A stretch of DNA of 64,000 nucleotides from Amycolatopsis regifaucium (GTDB lineage Bacteria; Actinomycetota; Actinomycetes; Mycobacteriales; Pseudonocardiaceae), in contig NZ_LQCI01000023.1 of the NCBI RefSeq assembly GCF_001613935.1, forward strand, positions 62,001 through 126,000, given 5' to 3'. Within the stretch, counting starts at the first letter, position 1. Every line of letters starts with the position of its first letter. Under the pieces are notes generated by a model. The model did no database searches and had not been told where the DNA came from. It was given only the letters and a program-made list of their open reading frames with translations. This document shows, piece after piece, positions 7,174 to 15,994 of this stretch. Position numbers and translations under genes: made by a program.

Positions 7174-7950
7174 GTGGAGGCCGTCGGCTTCGAGGCGCGG
7201 CAGCGGGAACGGGAGTGGTTCCACGGTCTGACCGTGCCGCCGGGTTCGTGGACGGTGCTCCGCGTCGACGGCCGCGGCTTCTCCAAGTTCACCGAAGCGC
7301 GTTTCGAGAAGCCGTTCGATCCGCGGTTCGGCGCGGTCATGATCGAGACGGCTCAGGCGTTGATGGCGGAATTCGCCGCGCCTTACGTCTATACCGAGAG
7401 CGACGAGATCTCGATCTTGCTCGACCCCGTCGCCGACCTGTTCGGCCGCGGCGTCGAGAAGCTCGTGTCGATCTCCGCCGGGGTCGCGTCGGCGGCGTTC
7501 ACGCACGCGGCCGGAGTGCCCGCCCACTTCGACGGGCGGATCTGGCTCGGCACGACGCCGGACGACGTCGTCGACTACTTCTCGTGGCGCCAGTCGGACG
7601 CGACGCAGTGTGCGCTCAACGGCTGGTGTTATTGGACCCTGCGCAAGGCCGGGAAATCCGCGCGGGAAGCGGGTGACGTCCTGGAGGGCGCGGGCATTCC
7701 GGAGAAGAACGAGCTGCTTTACGCGCACGGCGTCAACTTCACCGAACTGCCCGCGTGGCAGCGGCGCGGCGTCGGGCTGTACTGGGAGACCTACGAGCGC
7801 ACGGGATTCGATCCGGTGCGCGAAAGGGAGGTCGCCGCGGCCCGCCGCCGCGTTCGCGTCGAGCGCGAGTTGCCGATGAAGGACGAGTACCGCGCCTTCC
7901 TCGGCGAACTGCTTCAGCCGATGGGTTCGGGCAACCGTCGCACCCGGTAG
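7174..7950 (+). CDS. Thg1-like 3'-5' RNA polymerase (tRNA-His guanylyltransferase family)
   Basis: 258 residues from GTG 7174, which has GGAGG five bases upstream; GTG 7168 is two codons earlier. The family metal-binding motifs are present: VLRVDGRGFSKFTE near residue 30 and YTESDEISILL near 70, together with WRQSDATQCALN and KNELLYAHGVNF. Thg1 and Thg1-like proteins add nucleotides to the 5' end of tRNA in the 3'-5' direction; bacterial members mostly repair truncated 5' ends. The gene is translationally coupled to a polynucleotide-kinase-like protein. Its last 37 bp overlap the convergent DUF2848 gene. Confidence 0.88.
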   Translation: MEAVGFEARQREREWFHGLTVPPGSWTVLRVDGRGFSKFTEARFEKPFDPRFGAVMIETAQALMAEFAAPYVYTESDEISILLDPVADLFGRGVEKLVSISAGVASAAFTHAAGVPAHFDGRIWLGTTPDDVVDYFSWRQSDATQCALNGWCYWTLRKAGKSAREAGDVLEGAGIPEKNELLYAHGVNFTELPAWQRRGVGLYWETYERTGFDPVREREVAAARRRVRVERELPMKDEYRAFLGELLQPMGSGNRRTR

Positions 7951-8594
7951 GCGAGATCGATCGTCTCGCCGGTCGCCGGGTCGCCCAGTTCCACGCGCCA
8001 CGAGTCGGCGAACTGGTCGACGCCGGGCACCATCGGGATCGTTCCGGAGATCAGCACGGTGCCCGGGGCGTGCAGGTCGCGGTCGCGCAGGACGTCCAGC
8101 CAGTACGACGGCGGCAGCAGTTCCGCGAGTTTTCCTCGCTGGATCAGGGTTTCCCCGGCCCAGGCGGAAAGCGTGAGGTCGTCGAGCCGGTCCTGGACGT
8201 CGACAAGGCGCCACGCCTTGGCGGCGAGGACGTCGGGGCCCGCGTTCTTGCTCCACGCGACGCCGTGCGCTTCGAGCGCGCGGTCGGTGTGGTCGCAGGC
8301 CGCGGTGAGGAGGACGTCCTCGGGCGCGGGACCGGTGATGACGATGGCCCATTCGGCCTCACCGGAGGTCCGCTCGTGCTGCACCGGGACCTCTTCGGCC
8401 TGGCTCGCCAGGTACGGCGCGACCGGGTAGAGCGCCGGGATCACCGAGGGCGCGGGGACGCCGAGTTCGGCCAGTTCGGCCACGTGGGCGGCGACGTCCT
8501 CCTGGCTGCGACCGGCGTATCCGGCGTTCAGCAGCGTGTGGACCTCGGTCCGCCGCTCCTGGCCGTCGGGAAGGGTGAAACGCAGCTCAGGCAT
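7914..8594 (-). CDS. DUF2848 family protein
   Basis: 226 residues, starting MPELRFTLPDG from an ATG with GGAGGA three bases upstream. The sequence matches the DUF2848 family, whose members have been linked to the fumarylacetoacetate-hydrolase-like fold and usually sit beside transporters for small acids. Conserved-looking blocks are ERTSGEAEWAIVITG, ACDHTDRALEAHGVAWSKN and APGTVLISGTIP. No signal peptide or membrane helix is visible, so it is cytoplasmic. Its 3' end overlaps the Thg1-like gene by 37 bp tail to tail. Upstream lies a TTGTATACAA palindrome shared with the divergent, broken MHS transporter gene. Confidence 0.72.
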   Translation of the reverse strand: MPELRFTLPDGQERRTEVHTLLNAGYAGRSQEDVAAHVAELAELGVPAPSVIPALYPVAPYLASQAEEVPVQHERTSGEAEWAIVITGPAPEDVLLTAACDHTDRALEAHGVAWSKNAGPDVLAAKAWRLVDVQDRLDDLTLSAWAGETLIQRGKLAELLPPSYWLDVLRDRDLHAPGTVLISGTIPMVPGVDQFADSWRVELGDPATGETIDLAYRVRRLPEPIG

Positions 8595-8625
8595 CTGTCC
8601 TCCGAGATTGGGGGTTGCGCATACG

Positions 8626-8639
8626 CCTTGTATACAAGG
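8626..8639. promoter_or_regulatory. Palindromic operator CCTTGTATACAAGG (GntR/FadR-type)
   Basis: A perfect 14-bp palindrome whose core TTGTATACAA fits the T-N-GT-N-AC-N-A pattern of FadR-subfamily GntR operators. It lies between the DUF2848 start (8594) and the MHS gene start (8703), so one regulator could control both directions. No GntR gene is in the window. Confidence 0.55.
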
Positions 8640-8702
8640 AGTATATCCGCAATTCAACCCCTCCCGGCGGGGTTGAGGACCTCGAACGGACGGGATGTGG
8701 AC

Positions 8703-10007
8703 ATGACTTCACCAGCCGGTGACCGGCGCTCGCTGCACAAGGCCTTCGCGGCCAGCCTCTCGGGAACAGCGCTCGAGTGGTACGACTTCGCGGCCTACTC
8801 GGTGGCGGCCGCGACGATCTTCGGGCACCTCTTCTTTCCCTCGGAAGACCAGCTCGCGAGCACGATGGCGGCGTTCTCCACCTACGCCGTCGGCTACCTC
8901 GCCCGGCCGCTCGGCGGGTTCCTCTTCGGTCGCCTCGGCGACGTCTTGGGCCGCAAGCGCATCCTGGTCATGACGCTCGTGCTCACCGGTGTCGCGACGT
9001 TCCTCATCGGTGTCCTGCCCACGTACGAGACCATCGGCGGCTTCGCGGCCGTTCTGCTCGTCGCGCTCCGGTTCGTGCAGGGTGTCGGCATCGGCGGCGA
9101 GTGGGGTGGCGCCGTCCTGCTGTCGAGTGAATTCGGGGATCCGGCCAAACGCGGGTTCTGGGCGTCGGCCGCGCAGATCGGCCCACCCGCCGGCAACCTG
9201 CTCGCGAACGGCGTGCTGGCCGTCCTCGCCGCGCTGCTCACCGAGGACCAGTTCAACAGCTGGGGCTGGCGGATCGCGTTCCTCCTGTCGGGCGCGCTGG
9301 TCGGTTTCGGCCTGTGAATCCGGCTCAAGCTGGAGGAAACGCCGGTCTTCAAGCAGCTCCAGGAGCGCGGTGAGCGTTCGTCGGCGCCGATCTCCGAGGT
9401 CTTCCGCACCGAACGCCGCGCGCTGGTCGCGGCCGTGCTGATCCGCGTCTGCCCGGACGTGCTGTACGCGCTGTTCACCGTCTTCGTCCTCACCTACGTC
9501 ACCACGCACACCGGCCTCTCGCGCGGTGCCGGGCTGGCCGCGGTGATGATCGGCTCGGCGTTCCAGCTGGTGCTGATGCCGTTGTTCGGCGCGCTGTCGG
9601 ACCGGATCTCGCGGCGCAAGATGTACCTGTTCGCGACCATCGCGGCCGGGATCTGGCCGTTCGTGTTCTTCCCCATGGTCAGCGGCGGCTCGTTCGTCAT
9701 GCTGGTGACCGGGATCGTGCTCGCGCTGGTCATCCACGCCGCGCTCTACGGTCCGCAGGCCGCGCTCGTCACCGAGCAGTTCTCGCCGCGTCTGCGCTAC
9801 ACCGGCAGCTCGCTGGCCTACACGCTCGCCGGTGTCATCGGCGGGGCGCCCGCGCCGCTGCTGCTGACGGCGCTGCTCGCCGGCTACGGGACCTGGCTCG
9901 CGATCGGTGTCTACCTGCTCGCGACGGCAGTCGTCAGCATCATCGGCGTCGTGCTCGCCCGTGACCCGGACCGTGACGAGGTCCTGGAGCCGGAGCCCGC
10001 GCGATGA
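8703..10007 (+). pseudogene. MHS-family MFS transporter interrupted by an in-frame stop
   Basis: Starts MTSPAGDRRSLHKAFAASL and shows all landmarks of a metabolite:H+ symporter: LEWYDFAAYS in helix 1, FGRLGDVLGRKRIL after helix 2, GVGIGGEWGGAVLL, and in the second half FGALSDRISRRKMY. The frame is cut by TGA at 9315-9317 after VGFGL and continues unchanged in the same frame to 10007. The intact paralogue at 15995 has VIGLWIRL where this gene has FGL-stop-IRL, so a single TGG (Trp) to TGA change explains it. The reading frame and codon use downstream remain good, pointing to a recent loss or a sequencing error. Confidence 0.88.
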
Positions 10008-10339
10008 CCTGGACGCCGATGTCCACAGTGGAGGGTCTGCCGCTGATCGGCGGGCAGGGCCGGTTCCGGACGCTCGCGCGGGCGGAAGGTGGCCTGGCGT
10101 ACGAGATTCGCTACCCGGCGGGCGTCGCTTCCCCAGTCCACAGCCACGATCACGACAGCATCGTGTATCTGCTGTCGGGTTCGCTGCGGGGGACGCTCGA
10201 CGGGCGGGAGGTCGCGCTCGAAGCGGGCGGGACGATCGTTCACCCGCGCGGTGTCCCGCACAGCGTCGAGGCCGTTGCGGACAGTCAGTGGGTCGAGTTC
10301 AAGACGCCACCGCCTTCGCGCCCGCCGATCGGCGGGTAA
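10004..10339 (+). CDS. Small cupin-domain protein
   Basis: 111 residues forming a single cupin barrel. Motif 1 is seen as HSHDHDSIVYLLSGSLRG with three candidate metal-binding His and a following acidic position, and motif 2 as HPRGVPHSVEA. Its start overlaps the stop of the preceding transporter gene by 4 bp (ATGA), so it belonged to the same operon. Such small cupins act as isomerases, dioxygenases or sugar/acid sensors; the substrate here cannot be told. Premature termination in the upstream gene may reduce its translation by loss of coupling. Confidence 0.8.
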   Translation: MTWTPMSTVEGLPLIGGQGRFRTLARAEGGLAYEIRYPAGVASPVHSHDHDSIVYLLSGSLRGTLDGREVALEAGGTIVHPRGVPHSVEAVADSQWVEFKTPPPSRPPIGG

Positions 10340-10346
10340 AAGAAAC

Positions 10347-10379
10347 CGGGGCGGACACTGATATCCAGCGTCCGCCCCG
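10347..10379. terminator. Hairpin terminator between convergent genes
   Basis: A 10-bp GC-rich stem (CGGGGCGGAC with GTCCGCCCCG) around a loop containing CTGATATCCAG. It lies between the stop of the cupin gene and the stop of the convergent AT-hook-like gene, so it can serve both. Confidence 0.75.
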
Positions 10380-10393
10380 TCGGGAGGAAAGTC

Positions 10394-10900
10394 TTACGCG
10401 TCCAGCTCGGCCAGCGCCAGCTTCGCCTTCTCCAGCTCGGCTTCGAGCTGGGCGACCTTCGCGGCCTGCAGCTCGCGGGCGGCGTTGATGACCTCGTCGA
10501 TCGGGCCCGACAGGTCGGCGTGCAGTTCCTTGGCGGCGCGGGACACGGCCGCGGCCGGGATCTCCAGGCCCTTCGCGACCCACTTGGCGCCGTTCTTGAG
10601 CTCGGCCTGCCACTCGCCGTCGGCGGTGCCGGTGACCGTGAGGGTCAGCTCGACGGTGCGGGTCTTCTTCGCCGTCGTGGCGACCTTCGGGCGGCCACGC
10701 TTGGGCTTGGGGGACTCCGCCACCTGCTCGTCGGAAGCCGGGGCCTCGTCGGACTTCGGGGCGTCGGTCGTTTCGGGAGTCTCGGCCTTGGACTCGGCCG
10801 GGGTCTCGGTGGCCTCCGCCTGCGGCGTCGAGTCGACGTGCGCTTCGGTAGCCGCTTCTTCGGACGCGGCGTCAGTGCGCGTCAAGGCATCCACGGTCAT
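10394..10900 (-). CDS. Acidic/alanine-rich protein with AT-hook-like motif, function unknown
   Basis: About 168 residues from ATG 10900. The first half is low-complexity, rich in Ala, Glu, Thr and Pro, and likely disordered. In the middle is KPKRGRPKVATTAKK, which matches the AT-hook core (K/R-GRP) found in DNA-binding proteins. The C-terminal half is ordered: two beta-like stretches (TVELTLTVTG and EWQAELKNGAKWV) and a long amphipathic helix (AARELQAAKVAQLEAELEK) that could form a coiled coil. A nucleoid-associated role is possible but inferred only from the motif. It lies downstream of acs on the same strand, separated by a palindrome. Confidence 0.7.
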   Translation of the reverse strand: MTVDALTRTDAASEEAATEAHVDSTPQAEATETPAESKAETPETTDAPKSDEAPASDEQVAESPKPKRGRPKVATTAKKTRTVELTLTVTGTADGEWQAELKNGAKWVAKGLEIPAAAVSRAAKELHADLSGPIDEVINAARELQAAKVAQLEAELEKAKLALAELDA

Positions 10901-11004
10901 CGTCGGTGTCGTCTCCTTGCCCGGGTATGGGGTGGTACCCGGCACATCCTAGAACAGGCGTTCGAGTGAGGCGCGCTGGGGTGTGCTAAGGCGCCCCGGC
11001 TGAG

Positions 11005-11051
11005 ATGAAGGGGCCTTTCATCGCAAAATTTGCGATGAAAGGCCCCTTCAT
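11005..11051. repeat. 47-bp palindrome, copy 3 of the 17-13-17 family
   Basis: Perfect palindrome: arm ATGAAGGGGCCTTTCAT, centre CGCAAAATTTGCG, complementary arm. It is 14 bp beyond the acs stop codon, and so is placed as a terminator for acs; the next gene downstream runs in the same direction. The arm is the exact reverse complement of the arms in copies 2 and 4, which shows the element occurs in both orientations. Confidence 0.85.
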
Positions 11052-11065
11052 TGCGCGTGCGGGGG

Positions 11066-13036
<1,971 letters not shown>

Positions 13037-13136
13037 GGTGCGATGCCTCCTGTGATTCGCGTGTCTTCACGCCCGTTGGCACGCTATCGACGTTACGACG
13101 CGAAGTAAAAGGTTGCATCGTGGTTGCGCGCGGCAT

Positions 13137-13715
13137 TCACACGCTGGAGGACAAAGCGGTACGGACCGCCGGCCATTCTGGTCCGGTGAGGGAGTAGACG
13201 ACGGTGTCGCGGACGGTTCCGTCGGGCCGGACGCGGTGCGCGCGCAGGATGCCTTCCCGTTGGGCGCCGAGACGTTCGATCGCGCGTTGCGACTTCAGGT
13301 TGCGGATGTCGGTCTCCCACGCGACGCGGTTGGCGCCGAGGTCGTCGAAAGCGTGGCGCAGCAACAGGAGTTTCGACTCGCGGTTGAATCCGGTGCGCTG
13401 CCAGGCGGAACCGATCCAGGTGTGGCCGATGGACAGGATCCGGTGACGCGCGTCGATCGCGTAGAACGACGTCGTACCCGCGACCTCGCCGGTGCGCGCG
13501 TCGATCTGCGCCCAGGCGCGGCGGTCCGGGTCGGCGAGGATGTCCTCGACCATCGCTTCGGCCGCGGCTGGATCCTCCGGGCGCCGGAGACTGAGCCAGG
13601 TCCAGATCGCCGGGTCTGCCCCGGCTTCGAACAGGCCCTTCGCGTGGTCGCGGGTGAGCGGTTCGAGGCGGACGCGTTCGCCGGCCAGGGTCGCGTGGTC
13701 ATTCCAGTCGTTCAC
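13137..13715 (-). CDS. GNAT-family N-acetyltransferase (RimJ/RimL-like)
   Basis: 192 residues from the GTG at 13715 (VNDWNDH); longer in-frame readings run into the neighbouring divergent gene. The layout is that of the RimJ/RimL branch: a first strand with RVRLEPLTRDH, a central beta hairpin (EVAGTTSFYAID then HTWIGSAWQRTGFN) and the helix SKLLLLRHAFDDLGANRV that contacts acetyl-CoA. It ends with NLKSQRAIERLGAQREGILR, typical of the family. The substrate is unknown. It lies 100 bp upstream of acs in the same direction and diverges from the phosphoribosyltransferase gene. Confidence 0.82.
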   Translation of the reverse strand: MNDWNDHATLAGERVRLEPLTRDHAKGLFEAGADPAIWTWLSLRRPEDPAAAEAMVEDILADPDRRAWAQIDARTGEVAGTTSFYAIDARHRILSIGHTWIGSAWQRTGFNRESKLLLLRHAFDDLGANRVAWETDIRNLKSQRAIERLGAQREGILRAHRVRPDGTVRDTVVYSLTGPEWPAVRTALSSSV

Positions 13716-13746
13716 GATCGCGACGGTACGACTGGACAATGGCCTT

Positions 13747-13760
13747 ACTGGATATCCAGT
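13747..13760. promoter_or_regulatory. 14-bp palindrome ACTGGATATCCAGT in a divergent promoter region
   Basis: A perfect 14-bp palindrome lying 32 bp upstream of the GNAT start and about 70 bp upstream of the phosphoribosyltransferase start. It is well placed to be an operator for either gene. No regulator gene is adjacent. Confidence 0.35.
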
Positions 13761-13830
13761 TTGGAAGCATTTGAGAAGGCCACTAGGGCGTTGCCTATGC
13801 TCGCGGGAACGATCGAGAAGGCGAGGCGGC

Positions 13831-14328
13831 ATGGCCGAGGAGCGGGAAGAGCTCACCTGGGAGTTGTTCGGGTCGGCCAGCAGGGAGCTGGCGCGGGCCG
13901 TGGCCGACGACGGCTTCGAACCGGACCTGATCCTGTCGATCGCGCGCGGCGGGCTGTTCGTCGCCGGCGCGCTCGGCTACGCGCTGGACGTCAAGAACCT
14001 GCACGTGATGAACGTCGAGTTCTACACCGGTGTCGATCAGCGTCTCGACCTGCCGGTGATGCTGCCGCCGGTGCCGAACGTCGTCGACCTGACGAAGAAG
14101 AAGGTGCTCGTCGCCGACGACGTCGCGGACACCGGGGCGACCCTCAAACTGGTCCGTGACTTCTGCGCCGACCACGTCGCCGAGGTGCGCTGCGCGGTCG
14201 TCTACGAGAAGCCGCGCTCCGAGGTCAAATGCGAGTACGTCTGGAAGCACACGGATCTGTGGATCAACTTCCCGTGGTCGGTGCAGGCGCCCGTGGTGCG
14301 GCGCGCCGGACAGGTGCTGGACGCATGA
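13831..14328 (+). CDS. Phosphoribosyltransferase family protein
   Basis: 165 residues, ATG start. The PRPP-binding motif is VLVADDVADTGATLKL at about residue 92, with the two acidic residues and TGAT loop intact. A substrate-side segment ILSIARGGLFVAGALGYAL precedes it. The end, WINFPWSVQAPV, is characteristic of the xanthine/hypoxanthine PRTase-like group of actinobacteria. The probable activity is salvage of a purine base using PRPP. It overlaps the next gene by 4 bp (ATGA), and so is co-translated with the Fic-like protein. Confidence 0.82.
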   Translation: MAEEREELTWELFGSASRELARAVADDGFEPDLILSIARGGLFVAGALGYALDVKNLHVMNVEFYTGVDQRLDLPVMLPPVPNVVDLTKKKVLVADDVADTGATLKLVRDFCADHVAEVRCAVVYEKPRSEVKCEYVWKHTDLWINFPWSVQAPVVRRAGQVLDA

Positions 14329-15056
14329 CGGATCCTTTGAAGCCGCTGCTGGACCTCGAAGGGGTCGCGGCGGCCTCGAAAACGGCGCAGGACGCGGTGT
14401 TCGCCGTCCACCGGCTGCCCGCCAACCTTCGCGGCGGCGCGGCGACGGCCTCCGAAGCCTCCGTGCGGGCGGCGCGGGCATCGGCCGGTATCGAAGGCGC
14501 CGCGCCCGAACTCCCGGAATCCGGCGAGGTGACCGATCCGGTGCTGGCCGGCGCGTTGCGGGTCGCGGAAGCGTTGGAGGGCTTGCTCCCGGCCTGGCGG
14601 CGCGCGCCGTTGCAGGCGTTGGCGCGGCTGCACGTACTCGCCGCGTCGGACCTGGTGCCGGACCTCGACGCGCTGGGACGACCGCGCTCGTCCGCCGATG
14701 TCGGGCCGCGGCTGGAGATGCTGGCGCAACTGGTGACCGGTGCGACGTCGGTCCCCGGGCCGGTGCTGACCGCGGTCGTGCACGGGGAACTGTTGGCACT
14801 GCGGCCTTTCGGCTCCGCGGACGGGGTCGTCGCGCGGGCGGCGGCCCGGCTTTCGGCGGTGGCGACGGGGCTGGACCCGAAGGCGCTGACCGTTCCCGAG
14901 GTCGCGTACTTCCGGCGCGTCCCGAAGTACCTCGAAGCCGCTTCGGCCTTCGCTGAGGGAACTCCGGAGGGCGTCCGGGCGTGGCTGCTCTTCTCGTGCG
15001 AAGCCTTCGAAGCCGGTGCTCGCGAGGCGAAGTCGATCTCCGACGCCGCCGGCTGA
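14325..15056 (+). CDS. Fic-fold-like protein with degenerate active-site motif
   Basis: 243 residues, alanine-rich and all-helical in appearance. Residues 147-175 read VVHGELLALRPFGSADGVVARAA in parts, which aligns with the Fic core (helix, then H-P-F-x-x-G-N-G-R-x-x-R). Here the catalytic His is Arg160 and the GNGR loop is reduced to SADGVVAR, while Pro-Phe (161-162), Gly167 and the final Arg171 remain. An N-terminal segment with S-I-E-G-like spacing (ASAGIEGAAPEL) could correspond to the usual inhibitory or substrate-flap region. I infer a Fic-derived scaffold that has lost AMP-transferase chemistry. It is coupled to the phosphoribosyltransferase by ATGA overlap. Confidence 0.55.
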   Translation: MTDPLKPLLDLEGVAAASKTAQDAVFAVHRLPANLRGGAATASEASVRAARASAGIEGAAPELPESGEVTDPVLAGALRVAEALEGLLPAWRRAPLQALARLHVLAASDLVPDLDALGRPRSSADVGPRLEMLAQLVTGATSVPGPVLTAVVHGELLALRPFGSADGVVARAAARLSAVATGLDPKALTVPEVAYFRRVPKYLEAASAFAEGTPEGVRAWLLFSCEAFEAGAREAKSISDAAG

Positions 15057-15060
15057 CTCC

Positions 15061-15122
15061 GCATTTCGTCCTCTGAACGCGGTACTTGCGTGGGCAACTA
15101 CCGCATTCAGAGGACGAAATGC
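15061..15122. terminator. Long hairpin after the PRTase-Fic-like operon
   Basis: Two 24-bp arms (15061-15084 and 15099-15122) pair with a single mismatch around a 14-base loop, and TTGC/GCAA within the loop can pair further. It starts four bases after the Fic-like stop codon. The arm begins GCATTTCGTCCTCTGAACGC. It is likely the operon terminator and separates it from bdhA. Confidence 0.75.
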
Positions 15123-15212
15123 AGGGGTGTGAAGAGCACACACGAGATCGTGAGCAGGTGTAGTGCGTAGCCACATGGCTTAAGTGCTTCCGGCGACCTA
15201 ACGTCGTCGGGC

Positions 15213-15971
15213 ATGAGTGGTGCGTATCACAGCGATCTGGCCGGTAAGTCCGCGCTGGTCACGGGGGCGGCGAGCGGTATCGGCCTGGCCTGCGCCGAGG
15301 CACTCGCCGGAGCCGGCGCCAAGGTCCATCTCGTCGACATCGACGACGCCGTCGAGAAGGCCGCGGCCGACGTCAACGGCATCGCGCACGTCATCGACCT
15401 CACCGACGCACAGGCCATCGAGACCCTCCCGGCCGAGATCGACATCCTCGTCAACAACGCCGGTTTCCAGCACATCGCGCCCATCCACGAGTTCCCGCCG
15501 GAGACGTTCGCCCGGATCCAGGCGCTCATGGTCACCGCGCCGTTCCTGCTCCTCCGCCGGGTGCTGCCGCGGATGTACGAACGCGGCTGGGGGCGCGTCG
15601 TCAACATGTCGAGCGTCCACGGTCTCCGCGCGAGCGCGTTCAAATCCGCGTACGTCACCGCGAAGCACGCTCTCGAAGGCCTTTCCAAGGTCACCGCGCT
15701 CGAAGGCGCGGAACACGGCGTGACCAGCAACTGCGTCAGCCCCGGTTACGTCCGGACACCGCTGGTCACCGGACAGCTCCAGGCGCAGGCCGAAGAACAC
15801 GGTCTCGAACGCGACGCCGTCATCGAACAGGTCCTGCTGCGCCGTTCGGCGATCAAGCGGCTGATCGAACCCGCCGATGTCGCCGCGTGCGTGCTCTGGC
15901 TGTCCGGCGACCACGCCGCCCATGTCACCGGTACCTCCATTCCCCTCGACGGCGGCTGGACCGCCGCGTGA
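15213..15971 (+). CDS. bdhA: 3-hydroxybutyrate dehydrogenase (SDR family)
   Basis: 252 residues. Classical SDR features: TGAASGIG for NAD binding, NNAG at strand 4, the catalytic Ser in NMSSVHG and YVTAK (Tyr, Lys). The stretches NNAGFQHIAPIHEFPPETF and GLRASAFKSAYVTAKHALEG are characteristic of bacterial D-3-hydroxybutyrate dehydrogenases, and the end LDGGWTA fits. It oxidises 3-hydroxybutyrate to acetoacetate with NAD+. It is followed after 23 bp by an MHS transporter and then a PucR-type regulator, and nearby genes encode secreted PHB-degrading enzymes, all consistent with growth on polyhydroxybutyrate. Confidence 0.85.
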   Translation: MSGAYHSDLAGKSALVTGAASGIGLACAEALAGAGAKVHLVDIDDAVEKAAADVNGIAHVIDLTDAQAIETLPAEIDILVNNAGFQHIAPIHEFPPETFARIQALMVTAPFLLLRRVLPRMYERGWGRVVNMSSVHGLRASAFKSAYVTAKHALEGLSKVTALEGAEHGVTSNCVSPGYVRTPLVTGQLQAQAEEHGLERDAVIEQVLLRRSAIKRLIEPADVAACVLWLSGDHAAHVTGTSIPLDGGWTAA

Positions 15972-15994
15972 ACCCCCAAGAAAGGACGCCTTCG

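Noticed and set aside
9315..9317. TGA read as selenocysteine
   Set aside because: The paralogue has Trp here, the position is in a membrane helix, and no selenocysteine insertion structure is seen.
9435..10007. Separate 190-residue MFS half-transporter gene
   Set aside because: It is the same frame as 8703-9314 and continues the MHS transporter after the TGA; it has no ribosome site of its own.
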